Source of the DNA: Sporodiniella umbellata
Lineage: Eukaryota > Mucoromycota > Mucoromycetes > Mucorales > Rhizopodaceae
Assembly: GCA_025677835.1 (NCBI GenBank)
Contig: JAIXMR010000059.1
Coordinates: forward strand, 92,942 to 156,941
Direction: 5' to 3'
DNA length: 64,000 nucleotides
Within the stretch, counting starts at the first letter, position 1. Each line of letters starts with the position of its first letter. A program made the position numbers and the translations under genes. Below the pieces are notes generated by a model, which was not told the DNA's origin, made no database searches, and worked only from the letters and a program-made list of their open reading frames with translations. This document shows, one piece after another, positions 12,357-24,494 of this stretch.

Positions 12357-13636
12357 TTATACGGCAACGTAACCGCCTCCTCCGCGTCGTCGAGACATAA
12401 CATAATCAAAAGCATGTGCAATCAGGTCCTATAAACGGCAATGTGAATATTTGTCAGTGTGTGTGCATTTTTCTTACCCTGATAAGATAAGGAAGATCCA
12501 GCCAAAAATCTAGACACATAAATTAAAAAAAAACTCCTTTTTTGTGTTTCGCAAACCCTTGATACTAACCTCTGTGAGGAATCAGATCCAAACCTCTGGC
12601 GTTGTATACCTTCATATTATAAATCGCACCGCCGATGAAATAGATAGCCAGCAAAACAAAAAGCCTATTACCATAATGATTAGTCACTTCTTATTGGTAT
12701 CTAGCTACACAGCTGCCCTTTACGATGTAAAAAGAATGCCGACTACTGTTCTTCCTTCTTTTTTCTTTTCGTCATTTCCACCATCGCCTCCATTTCCAAC
12801 ATCAGGTTGTTTTTTTCCCTCGTCATATCTTTATTTTACAAGTTTAGTTTTATTTCATTGAATTTTTTTTAGGCTTACGTGCAAGCGAATACAGTCTTCC
12901 AAGAGATAGTAAGCACTTTGTTGTGGTTTGACACAATACTAGGATTGCCAGCTTTTTCTTCTCGGGATTTTGAGGTATCACACTCCAACATGATATTGGC
13001 ACTTTGATCGTTTTCGCCATACAAGACTAAAGAATACTGAAATCCGTCTATACAAAACTATCAGTTTGGGTACTTTAAGGATTTTATCTAATTTACTCGC
13101 TTTGCTATCGTCATCAGGTTTGACCGCTTTGAATTCAGGCCTGAGTTTTGATCTACTCAAAAATGAAATTTGTTTACAAGGTGTATAAGGCTTTAGAGCT
13201 TTACTTTTCGTAATCGCCTGCAATGTTATGGATTTCTACAACGTCTTCTTTATTGTTTTTACTATAGACAAGCCTTTGGCAAACGTACTACCTCGCGAAT
13301 TAGCATTTAACGTCATTATATAGTCACTTACAGTTCCTTGAAGGCAATTGTCTTGGCTTATTTTATCTTCTTTAGGGATGGTAAGACCATCACAAAGGTT
13401 TATTTGGGTTACAGTAGATTTTGTACTGGGAAATACGCTCTCGTTTTGAAAGACAATAAAGTCTCTGTTTAGTTTTAGTACATTGACCACTTTCTATTTG
13501 ATTTTTACTGATTCAACTTGTTAAGATCGAGTTGCAAAGCTTTATCAGCAAAAGGTTTAAAACCGGTTTTGCAATAATCCTGAAGGGCAAAAACACCCGA
13601 AAGGATCCAAAGACTAAGTAAGAACGAAGTCTTCAT
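12357..13636 (-). CDS. ATG27: Atg27/MRH-domain type I membrane protein (mannose-6-phosphate-receptor-like)
   Basis: Nine small exons (13636-13509, 13464-13332, 13287-13205, 13152-13097, 13047-12879, 12828-12724, 12664-12570, 12509-12478, 12428-12357) sum to 873 nt and encode 290 residues. A signal peptide (MKTSFLLSLWILSGVFA) precedes a lumenal MRH domain with six cysteines (DYC, NLC, DNC, YVC, LEC, FAC), ending in ISWKTVFACT. A charged linker, one membrane segment (VVGILFTSLFVLLAIYFIGG) and a short cytosolic tail follow. The tail, ARGLDLIPHRDFWLDLPYLI to RGGGGYVAV, is typical of Atg27. In yeast this protein cycles between Golgi, endosome and vacuole and helps Atg9 traffic. Introns are 44-60 nt; intron 5 ends in AAG. 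The fold and topology are secure, the autophagy role is by family. Confidence 0.86.
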
Positions 13637-13723
13637 ATTTCTTACTGAAGTTTTTTTTTTTTGAAAAAAAAATAAAAGAAATTTCAAAAAAAAAAAAAAA
13701 AAAAAGAGGGTACTGGTTACACA

Positions 13724-15209
13724 TTAATCTTTATGAAGATGTTCCAATTCACTAGCTTTCTTGTTCTTGGGCAGACCGCCTCCAGGCTGGTTCCAAGACA
13801 AATAAGACTCGTCACCCAATTTCCTGAAAGACCTTAGTTAGCAATTTTTGTGATATGAACTTTTTTTTTGTACCTTGGTTTTATTAGCTGTCTTAAACTA
13901 AAAAGAATACCAATAAAGATACAAATAGCACCAATTGCTATATAGGCAATTCCAAGATATGGATTGCGACCACCTAGGGGTGTTGTGGTTGATAGCACTA
14001 GCCATTTGGTCCCACCGTATTGTAAAGTGTCAAAGTCTGAGGTCAAAAAGCAAAACACGATTGTCAAACACATACATTATTTTTAAAAAAAAGAAGCAAA
14101 GCCTTACTCATATCTAATGTCACTCTCCATCGTCCAGCGGTTAAATCCGAGTTGTCGTTTCTCCCCCAAATTTTTCTGAAATCTGGTAGTGCTGCGACGT
14201 GCATCCAGACCATAAAGTGTTCGTCCTGGGTCAAGTTAGGTGGTGGATATTCAGGGGTGTATGAGCTGTTTGGGTAGCGTTTGCTCCAATTAGGTGGCGG
14301 TACAACGTCTGCAATTGAGTATTCTGTTGCTGCATACTTTCGTTTGTCAGATGGCCAAGCAATGTTTTGAGAGCTCATGTTGTAGGTCACAGAGGGATCA
14401 CCAATCGACGTGAAATTGGAAACCGTATCTACATTATTTGATTAACAAACGCTGCTTATCAAAATGATATTATACCATTGAACATAGAGTTGGCAATCAG
14501 CCCGCAAGGGTAAATCACTTTTCCTGTGTTGGATGAAGCAAGCGGGTCGCAATTAGTATGGAGCGTATTGGATGCCACGCGTTTTCCTAGCAATTGATCG
14601 GGGTCATAGTTCTTTATGTACTGGCGATGGTTTTGATAAAAGTTCGTCAGACGATAATACATATAGATAGGTCCCCTCATGGTTGTAGGTACAGTAAAGT
14701 CAAGGGTGCAGCGGGGAATAGACAATTGATTCGGATTTCCCCAATTAGAATACAAAAACGAAGTCTCATTTGAGTAATGATATGCGGGCGGTTCAATATC
14801 TATTTGTTTTACAGAGCTGTTTGAAAGTTGGTATTTGTATAGCTCAGGAACCATATACACAGGAGTGTCGTATTGTTGACAGTAGGAATAATTTATCATA
14901 ATTTCATCAACCTAAATACTGTATATAAATTTATAAACTTCTTATATGTGTTTGTCTCTATACCTTATTGTTAGACCAGTAAAGGAGGCCACCTATGGGA
15001 CAAAAGATTATACCAACAATGAAAATTGCTGGCAAAAAAGTTCGAGGAATCATAACTGGCTGCCAAGCTGGTAGTTTTTGTTGCTGGAATGGCCCATCTA
15101 TATTTGGTTTTAGGTAATCTCGCTTCCTTTGTAACTAAATTTTACCGCGAGGCCTTCGACTCTTTTTTTTCTCCTCTTCTTGCTGTTCATTGTTTTCCTC
15201 CTTTGTCAT
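13724..15209 (-). CDS. CDC50: Cdc50/Lem3-family beta subunit of P4-ATPase flippases
   Basis: Exons 15209-15146, 15097-14964, 14911-14476, 14428-14108, 14036-13874 and 13823-13724 give 405 residues. A charged cytosolic N-terminus and the family block [20 protein letters not shown] lead into the first membrane segment ([16 protein letters not shown]). A large lumenal domain follows with several N-x-S/T sites and the conserved [19 protein letters not shown] and [12 protein letters not shown] second membrane segment ([20 protein letters not shown]) precedes a short tail. Cdc50 proteins chaperone P4-ATPases out of the ER and are needed for phospholipid flipping. The gene ends about 87 nt before the start codon of the next gene on the same strand. 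Confidence 0.95.
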
Positions 15210-16583
15210 ATTTTGAAATTTAGAACTTTAAGAAATAAAGTAATATAGTAAAAAAGCTTAAAAAAAAAGTTTCATAGCGGAAAATAAAAGTAAGGGTCCT
15301 ACTGTCGCTATGATCGGCATATTCCTTTCCGTGAATTCATTAGCAAATAGCAAAGCAAGAAAGTCCGCCGCAAAAATACAGCCTGCTTTCAAGTACAATA
15401 AAAGCCTCAATAGTAACCCATAAAAAGTTCAAACAGGTAAGTTTGTAACCGCTTTTATAATCTAAGCCCTGACAGAAGATTTTGTTCATTTCGTTTAAAC
15501 AATAATCAATATTAAAGTTCAAGGCGAGTCTTGATCAAATAGATAAAGAAAAGTTACATTTCAGGTTGTCAAAGGCAATTGGATGTATTTTCACAAGACT
15601 AACAGAGCTGACATACTCAGTAAGTAATTGACTACTAAGCACTTGTTTTAGGGCTGTGTTAAAAATAAATGAGAATAGCTATACAATATGATATGAAGCT
15701 AGTGACCAAAAGATTACAATGTCGAAATAAATGAAACCAGTATGCTCTATTAAAGGATCCTATTATATAATGAACGAACCGTTCACTTTTTTCTTTTAAA
15801 AAAAGCCAATGTTTTTCATTTAAGGATTCATTTTAGCTTAGCTTTGTCAAAATTTAAGTTGTTTGGTTATGCGTTAAATTTTTGTTTCAAAAACACTTTT
15901 AGTAACGGTCATAAAAGCTTTTTCAATGCCAACAACCAGATTCTTTATTCTTGTCAATGCCGAGGCATTTCAGTTTTTTTTTTTTAACTTTTAAGGACCA
16001 TAATAGTACCGCTTAAATCTAAAGGCCTTAGTTTCAAAGTAGTTGTTTCTAGTTTCGTGTGATTTTCCCTCAAGCTAAAGACACACTGCAGGGACAAAGT
16101 AATATAAAATACTACTGAAACGTATCAAGCAGTAAAATGGCTGATTAAAACTGATCTAATATAAGGTCTGAAGTAAACAATGCTTAGCTGTAGTAGTCTA
16201 CACTTGGATGTAGTCATGATGATACAATCGTCAGGAGCTTTTTAGAAATGTTACTATCAACAGAAACCGACAAAAGACTTAAAATAAGAAATTTCAAATC
16301 TGTGAGGCCTGTTATAAACCGTCCAATGAATGCATAACATTAAAATCCAAATAGCTGATTAAGATAGAAAAGTACTGAAAAAGGCGAACTCTACTAAAAT
16401 TTCGAGTCACCGCTGGCAGATTCTTTAAAAAAAACATTCGAACTTTAATGTTGAACCTCCGCGGCAAATTCAGGAAAGTTTTCTTTTTCCTTTGCATTGC
16501 ACCTACAAAAAAAGGGACAATAAATCAAGCAGCAGCGAACAAACAAAAACACAAGAAAAAAGGCGCAAAGATACTTAAATAGA
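15210..16583. other. intergenic spacer between CDC50 and SIN3 (divergent)
   Basis: No gene recognised in 1.4 kb; it separates two divergent starts. It contains the second copy of a short dispersed sequence (16006-16041) and small A/T tracts. Confidence 0.55.
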
Positions 16584-19500
16584 ATGTCTACCGATCCGCC
16601 ATCTCCATCAAGGTAACAAAGATGGTCAAGCAAAACATTCTCATATTTAGCATGGCGTGTTTAGACCTCTAGGCTCCTTAGAAAAAAGCTCTGGAAGCAG
16701 TAGTCCGAACCGAATTTACACAAATACTTACAATGCTTCCACACCATCGTTTTCAGAAAACAATTCTTTTTCACGAACACAATCTGATTCATACCATATA
16801 CCTCCCTTTTCTTCTAATGGTAACAATAATTTCAATAATCGGCAACCCTCAAACAATTCCGGCTATCGACCATTGAACGTTAAGGACGCATTAAGTTATT
16901 TGGATCAAGTGAAAGTAAAGTTTTCAGATCAGCCCGAAGTTTACAACAGATTTTTGGATATTATGAAGGAGTTCAAAAGTCAAGCGTAAGCTTTGCTTTG
17001 CCTGCACATACAGCAATTAATACTTCTATCTGTGTAGTATTGATACACCTGGTGTTATTGAGAGAGTATCTGCACTGTTTCGTGGAAACCCTACTTTGAT
17101 TTCTGGATTTAACACTTTTTTGCCACCAGGTTACTGTATCGAGTGTTCCATCGATGACCATTCCAGAGATGTAATTAAAGTAACTACACCTAGCGGGACA
17201 ACAACAACTAGTACAAACAACGGCGATTCCAACCTTTGCTTTCAGAGCGATACCACCTCGTTTTCATCTCAACAACAACAGCAACAGGTAATTGATGAAG
17301 CTTCGCGACGTCCGCCCATAGAATTCAACCATGCTATTAATTACGTCAACAAAATCAAGAATCAATTTTCACACGATCCGGAAATTTACAAACAATTCTT
17401 GGAAATACTTCAGACCTACCAGAAAGATCAAAGGCCTATTAGCGAAGTATATAACCAAGTTTATGTTCTTTTCAATGGAGCTACTGATTTATTGGCCGAG
17501 TTTAAGCAGTTCCTGCCAGATATGACAGCCACCAAAAAACCTCCGCCAACTAACAAGCGGCGAGGACTGACACATTCGCCTAAACAAAAGAGAAGTAAGA
17601 CAAGTCATAGTCATCTGTCCGACATTCGATCAAGTTCGTATTATAACGAGCCTATTGTCTCTGCCGAGGAAACCGAATTCTTTGAAAAAGTCCGAAAATA
17701 TATTGGAAACAAGACAACATATTACAGCTTTCTCAAAGTGCTTAACTTATTTTGCCAGCAAATCTTGGACCAAAATGGATTAATTGAGCGATGCGAAAGC
17801 TTTTTAGGGGGAAACAAAGACTTGTTTCTTCAACTTAAAACTATGATAGGCTATCGAGCACAAGACAAAGTGATTGAAAACATACCTGCTACAAACCGAA
17901 AGCTTGATCTTCATACTTATGTAGAATACGGACCAAGCTATCGTTCTGTACCTGAAAACGTAATCGATATTTTACATAGCTAGTCTTTATACTAATTTTT
18001 TTTTCTCCTTCTACCATAGTGGAAAGATCAGCAAAAATGCTCTGGAAGAGACGATCTTTGTAAACAAGTACTAAACGACGAGTACGTATCTCATCCAACA
18101 TGGGCTAGCGAAGATGGGGGCTTTGTAGCATCTAAAAAGAATATTTTTGAAGAGTCTCTTCACCGAGTAGAGGAGGAAAGGTAAACAATAGATATCAGAG
18201 CAGGCTATAGCTAACTGTCTAAATAGATATGACTATGACATGAATATAGAAGCCAATTTGAACACTATATCTTTATTGGAGCCAATATCGAAACGTATAC
18301 AATCTATGCCGGATGAAGAGAAGGAGAGCTTCGAACTTCCTGTTGGATTAGGTGGCCCCTCAAAGACAATCTATCAGCGCATAATTAAAAAAATTTATGG
18401 GAAGGAACAAGGCGCGGAAGTGATTGAGATACTGCATAGCCAACCTTTACAGACAGTCCCTATAGTTTTGAAAAGACTTCGACAAAAAGATGAAGAATGG
18501 CGAAAATCCCAGGTATAAGAAAAACATGAAAGGATGATTATGTAAAAACAAAATAAAATAATGGTATCTATAGCGTGAATGGAACAAAGTATGGCGAGAG
18601 ATAGAAATCAAAAACTATTACAAGTCTTTGGACTACCAAGGTGTCAACTTCAAGAACAGCGATCGTAAATCTATGTCTGTAAAGGCACTGGTGACTGAAA
18701 TTGAAGCTATACGCTTGGACCAAGAACAAGAATCTAGTCATAAACCTCAGTTTGTATTTGAATTCAAAGACAAAGCGCTGTTTGGCGATGTTACACGCAT
18801 TTTGTATAGCTACTTTGAAAGACAAACAGTGTATGGTGTTTCTGACTGCGAAGCAATGAAATCGTTTATTGAAACTTTTTTGCCCGTATTTTTTGATGTG
18901 GCCGATGTTTTACCTAAAAAAGAAGAAAAATTCATGGAAGAAGAGGAAATAGATGATGCAGACGATGACGATGATATGAGTGAGGAGCCGTTCACAAGAG
19001 AACAAGAAAGCGAGATAACAGATTTTCCTATTGTGGACTACATGAATGTAGATAACCCTGATCCTCCATCTATAATGACAATACATAAGCTATACACACT
19101 CTTTGGAAACACAACGTTTTATTGCTTTTTTCGTTTGTTTCAAATGGCATATAGTCGTCTAGAGAAGATGAAAGAGCTCGATAAACAACCTAAACTGGAG
19201 TCAACTAAAGATAAAGGTTTAAGCAAGATGGTCTTTGGCTTAGGGACCAATGGCAAAATGCTTCAACATTGTAAGTCCCAAACTCGCTTGGTTATTAACC
19301 GTTTTAACCTTTTCTTAAAAAAAAAAAGTACAATTGAATTTTGAGGGAGGACACTACAAACTGTTATTAAGATTGATTGAATATTTCTTTGACGATGAGT
19401 TGGACCAGCAAACTTTTGAAGAATGTACGCGTTATATTTTTGGAACAACGGCTTATACCGTTTTCAGTATTGACAAGTTAGCCCAGTCTTTAATTCGCCA

Positions 19501-20081
19501 GGTAAAACAATAACGACTTGTCGAGCTGTAGTTTTCTAACGATTTATATCCAGACATACAACATTATAGCTGACTCTAAGGCCCAAAAGCTATTGTCCTT
19601 ATTTAAGCAGTACCATGAGTACAAAACGCACACAGAAAAACTGACATGTGCATACAGACTGCAAGCTACAGAAGCACTGGAAGAAGACGATGATGTTTAC
19701 AATATAGCGTTCAGTCCTACAAAACGAACATTATCGATTCAGCTTCTTGGGCTAGGTAGCGAGCCATTCAAAATACAAAGTGAGGACGAATACAATAAAT
19801 ACGTTGGGAGCTATATCGATTGGGAACGTGAAACGATAGGGATAGATAGGGGCTTAGTTCATCTTCCTTTTTTAAAAAAAAGCATTTGTTCTCCTACGCC
19901 ACATCCCCTATATCAACTATCCTCAAATATACAATACAAGATCTGTCGTAATACATATCGTTTATTCTATGTAATAGGAACTGAAGATAAGCTTATATCG
20001 GCAAAAGAGAAAAAACCAACGAACGAAGCACAGAGCAAAAACAGACGATTTCAGTTGTGGTTAGCAAATAAAAGTAATTGA
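16584..20081 (+). CDS. SIN3: Sin3 transcriptional corepressor scaffold
   Basis: Eight exons (16584-16612, 16665-16985, 17038-17959, 18020-18180, 18227-18512, 18574-19270, 19329-19501, 19554-20081) encode 1,038 residues. Three paired amphipathic helix domains are visible: PAH1 ([12 protein letters not shown] to NTFLPPGY), PAH2 ([12 protein letters not shown] to FKQFLPD) and PAH3 ([12 protein letters not shown]). Then comes the HDAC-interaction domain ([24 protein letters not shown]) and the C-terminal Sin3 region ([18 protein letters not shown]). Sin3 bridges DNA-bound repressors to the Rpd3-type deacetylase in the nucleus. An acidic stretch near 18950-18985 lies between domains. Two AG sites precede exon 2; only the one at 16664 keeps frame. 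The sixth intron ends in an A-tract followed by AAG rather than a pyrimidine tract. The protein is shorter than S. cerevisiae Sin3 but has all core domains. Confidence 0.96.
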
Positions 20082-20299
20082 AAAACTCATGTAGATAGAA
20101 AATCAGTATTAGTTTGTAAGGACTCCGAAATATTACACCCTCTTAAGAAATATTATTTAGTAGAAAATAGTTAGAGTAAACGAAAAGGTCGTTTTCAAAT
20201 TAAAAAATTTCAGTGAACACGAATTCTTTACGTGAAACATTTGATTTATTATAAGAACTTGTAACTGTTAGGCATAGCTTACATAGAATCTTACTTTTA

Positions 20300-21062
20300 T
20301 TAAAAAAACTTTATTCCCATACTATCTTGGTCTGTGCCTTTGAAAATTTGTGCGTGACCTTTTCTTGCAAGTATATTCAGGGCTTTATCTAGAATGTTGC
20401 AGTCGATCTCGTAAAATTCTTGTAGTAAATACTTTCAGTAAGTATAGCACTTTGCGTATATGCTGTATATGTTTACCTTGACCTTCAGCAAGTTCCCCTT
20501 GAGATATTTCATAGAAGGTAACGATTTGGTCGTTTTGTCCCGTCTCATTCACCTAAAAGGAATGTCAACTGCTTGTCAATTATTGTTAAAGAAATTACCC
20601 AATTCCATATTAAGTTGGCCCATTCCTCGGGTGTATGCCAAAATAGTAAAGCCTCAGTTTTTTTACCCTTGGCTCCTCCAACCCATTCAGCCGTACCTGT
20701 GAATAAAGTCAGAATAATCCTTTTTTCAGTGGAAGACGGTTGAAAGAAACCTTTATTCACCATTTCTTCAACAATGTCCTGTAATGTCTCTAGAGACAGA
20801 CGTCTATTTATCTTCTTGTTTTCAAAGATTTCATAGCCAGGAGATGTTGTGGCGTTGTGGAGCTCTAGTTTAAATATACGCTCATGCCGAGCAAAGTTTA
20901 GTATAAGCGTCTCCCATTCAGCTGCCTGACTTTTCCAAGTAGAGTCGGTTACTTGACGACTATACTTTTAAACGTTAGACTTGTCAAACAGCGTTGGAGG
21001 TTTGCTTTTTACGTGAAAAATGGAGGGAAATTGTAAAGCGAAGGAAGTTCAAAGCTGCTCAT
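20300..21062 (-). CDS. VPS25: ESCRT-II subunit Vps25
   Basis: Exons 21062-21013, 20959-20599, 20552-20477 and 20418-20300 encode 201 residues, close to yeast Vps25. The protein is two winged-helix domains. Diagnostic blocks are the start FELPSLYNFPPFFT (the PPF motif region), VNKGFFQPSSTEKRIILTLF, HTPEEWANLIWNWV, and the second domain NETGQNDQIVTFYEIS ending in GIKFF. Vps25 is present twice in the Y-shaped ESCRT-II complex and recruits ESCRT-III (Vps20) for multivesicular-body sorting. The gene is divergent from the Rex1 gene. Confidence 0.95.
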
Positions 21063-21325
21063 TATAAAATAGGAGAAGCAAAAAAAGGAATATAGCTTTT
21101 TATTCCCTTTTTCTGTGAATGAGTGAGCTTTCAGAAACGATAAATAACAGAAAACGCAAAGAAGGCGAAAAGATGGAAAACAAAGGTTGTTTCAGTTTGT
21201 TTGCTTGAAAACGAAATCGTTGTCTTTGATCCAGAAGAGAAAGGAAGCTAATTTTTGGATTAGATCTTAAAAAGCTGAAAGCGTCCAAAGCCAAAAAATA
21301 TTTGGGTAAAGCACGTGCTCTAGGC

Positions 21326-23193
21326 ATGGCCCACGAAATCCAAGATGATCGCTTGGTAAAATCTTTCTTCTCTGATATCCTTTGTGTTAACCTGTGTTAT
21401 AGATTATTTATCCAAAGTTTCTTCTAAAGCCTGTCAAAAGACATGCCTCAATAAAAGATGTTCGCAAACTGCTATTCGCTGCTCTCAAAATGGGCAAACC
21501 AACTCCTTATGCTGAAACTCCCGATTTCTTAGGTGTTCAGCCCATACAGAAAGTCATTTATCTTGATGTGCCAATCTTTGATCCTCATGCCATGAATCTT
21601 CCTGTTGAATCGTACTGGGTTTCGAGAGAAAATACTCCAGAAATCTATGAAAAAATAATGTCCAGTCCCTTGGAAAAATATTTGGATAAAAACGATACAG
21701 TAACTAGTTTTATGAGTATTGTTGGTTTCGATCAATACAAAAAAGTAAATGATCGCTTTATGGATTTGCTTGAAGTGCCTTTGAGTAAAGCAGAGATCAA
21801 TAAGAAACGTCAAGTGGAAGAAATGGAGCGAAGCGAGTTATCCATCCCTCCTGAAAAGCTTATCGCTACACTAGAAGAACTTAAGATGGAGGACTTTCCT
21901 ATACATTCTACATTAGAGTCTAATAGTGTGCTCGAATATGGCTGGGTAGAAACATTGCCAGGAAATAGAGAAGGTGTTAGAAGACTTGTTGCTTTGGATT
22001 GTGAAATGGTATTGTACAATGATTATCTGTATGTTTTTACCAACAGAAAATTTTAGTGCAAAACTGTAAATGGATATGCAATTACCAGGGTTGCTTTGAT
22101 AGATAGAAGTATGTCGGACAGCCTTCCTTTGTATAAAAAAGACAGCAGACTGACATATACAATTAGATCACAAAATCCTTGTCAATGAGTTTGTAAAACC
22201 TTCTGAAGAAATCACTGACTATGTCACACATATAAGCGGTGTAAGCGAAAACTCACTGGAAGGGATTACTACGAGTCTATCAGATATACAGCAAAAACTT
22301 CTGAGGCTTATTGATGGCGACGTTATTCTTGTAGGGCACGGCCTCGTAAACGATTTAAAATGCTTAAAGATGAAGCACCCATATATCATAGATACTTCTC
22401 TCATCTATCACCATACAAATGGACCCCCCTATAGGCCAGCTTTAAGAGATTTAGCAACACGTTACTTAAAGCGTACAATTCAGACTAAAACAGAAAACGG
22501 TCATGATCCTTGCGAAGACGCCATTGCCAGTTTAGAGTTGCTAGAGCGTAAACTTAGATTTGGAATCAACTATGGCTGTGCAGGCTTATTACGAGCTGAG
22601 ACCCTTTTGACTCATTTGCAACGTCAAGAAAAAAAGGCAGCTGTAGTTACATGTAATGCACCCATCAGTGTGGCAATGGAGCACATGCTTGTTGAGAATT
22701 TAGGAAAAAATTATTTCCCAGAAAATACAGATAAAGAGGCCTGTCAAAAGATTATTGATCTACATCCCTCAAATGAACTTCTATTTTCTCGACTTGATTT
22801 AGCTCAACCTACAGAGGAAGAGAGACAGGCAGAGTTCAGTTTTTTGTTCGAAAAGATATATGCAAACGCGGAACCGCAAACCGTGTTTTGCTTGGCTACT
22901 GGATATAGAAACAATTCAGAAAGAGACGCGTAAAAACAGTCGACAGCAGATGTCTATTTCAATATATTAACTGCTTTTACTTTAGATTGAGAGAAAAACG
23001 GACTTGGTACAAGAAAAACTTGAAAAAGTTAGGACTAGATAATATCCCCATAGAAGAACGGTGGACTCAAGATGAAGAACTTATGCTGGATCAAGTCATA
23101 GATAAAACACGCTGCGGTCTTGTATTTATCATTGTCAAAAATCCCGTTTCGGACTATAGTGATCCTTTGCAACCCAATAAAAATGACAATTGA
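21326..23193 (+). CDS. REX1: Rex1-type DEDDh RNA 3'-exonuclease
   Basis: Exons 21326-21355 (tentative), 21403-22008, 22057-22108, 22167-22929 and 22986-23193 encode about 552 residues, almost the length of yeast Rex1. The exonuclease motifs are split by introns and restored on joining: ALDCEMCKT (Exo I, Asp and Glu), HGLVNDLKCLK (Exo II, Asp), and HDPCEDAIASLEL (Exo III, His and Asp). Rex1 trims the 3' ends of 5S rRNA, tRNA and other precursors in the nucleus. The 5' end is uncertain. The ATG at 21326 gives a clean frame; another ATG at 21119 starts a basic N-terminus (MSELSETINNRKRKEGEK), but joining it needs an unusual donor. If the latter is right, the divergent gap to VPS25 is only 56 nt. 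Confidence 0.9.
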
Positions 23194-24494
23194 GTCAAAC
23201 AGTCGTTTGTAAAGTTGGTGTTTACACTTTGACTTTTAAATTTTGCAATTTGAAGGCTGAATAGGTTCACTTTGTAGTTGTTGCATATACATTTACGCCA
23301 AACAGTAACTTTTTGACGTCTACTTGTGTATTCCGATTATATCCACAAAAAGCCGCATTAAATGAAGTAGTAGACAAAACTCTTCCAGTCTCAGGCTTTG
23401 GCTTGATTTATGAGTGTAAAAATTAGCCTCCTGGCCGCCCCTTTTTGGAAACTCTTTCTTTTTTTTTTTCCTAGTTTGCTAACAAAGCTTACCTTATAGA
23501 GCAAATCAGGGGATATAAAGACTCTACATTATCTCACTACTATCTTCATTCTTATTTATAACAACTACTCACTCTGCTTCTAGCAAAATAAAGAAATATT
23601 ATGCTAGTGTTGTACCTCCAGGTTCAGAATAATGTAAAATAAAAAGATTGGAAAGTGTAGGAATGAGGGTACATCGTTACTCAAACAAGGATATCGTGTC
23701 GGGGATCCATTTTTTCGTTAAGCTGTGGAAACTCAAGTATACCAGATTGGAAAAAGGGTACTTATTCTATACAAAAACAACACTTAAAGCACCTTGTATT
23801 GTTTCCAAAATAATAATAAAAAAAGAGCTTTTTAAAAATCAAAGAAACAACTGTTCGTAAATAAACTAAAAGTTGTCGGTCTTTGCTACTTTTTTTAGTA
23901 CGACAACAAAACAGAAGCATTGAAGTGGTACGACGGCATAGCAGTATGATGGTATATAGTGAGTTTTGAATAGCGAGAAACTTCTTTTTTAAAAAAAAGA
24001 AAAAAAAGCTGTAGGGTACAATATGCTCTAGCGCTTCTTGACTTTTTGGAGTACAGATAGAATACATATTTAGACAGGAAGATCGTAACAACAACTACTA
24101 ACAGATGCCAACATAGTATGCCCAGGTATGTATCTGTGCAATATATTTAGCAAAGTAGTGTAACAGTTACTGAACAAAGTTGTGCAGGCTTTCTTTTCAC
24201 CTTTTTTGCATATCCTTCAGCTTTATAGCCATTGTATCGCAAGACCAAGTTACATTAATACTGGTTTCAACCCAAATAAAATTTCGTTTTCAAGCACTGA
24301 ACAGAACCCTTTAGCTACTATTGAAAACATGTAAATGCATCCTAGTGTATACAAACAGAGCCAGTGTTGTTTGTGTTGCACAGACAAGATATACAACTTT
24401 TAAAAGGCTGTCTGTGTACTATCTCTTTCGACACTTCTTTTCTTTCTTTTTAACTGCATAAATAAAACTATCACAGAATTACTTATATAGGAAT
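23194..24494. other. intergenic spacer before the Ppo-type gene
   Basis: No gene recognised in 1.3 kb. It has a TATA-like element (ggggatataaaga near 23510) and small T(n)A(n) blocks near 23985-24007. Confidence 0.5.

Noticed and set aside
12544..12861. Open frame on the + strand
   Set aside because: It is antisense to exons and introns of the Atg27-like gene, which has strong family support on the other strand.
10678..15209. A functional gene cluster of endomembrane proteins (Nvj2-like, Atg27-like, Cdc50)
   Set aside because: The three are neighbours but mixed in orientation, and each is a general housekeeping gene. Adjacency alone does not support a cluster.
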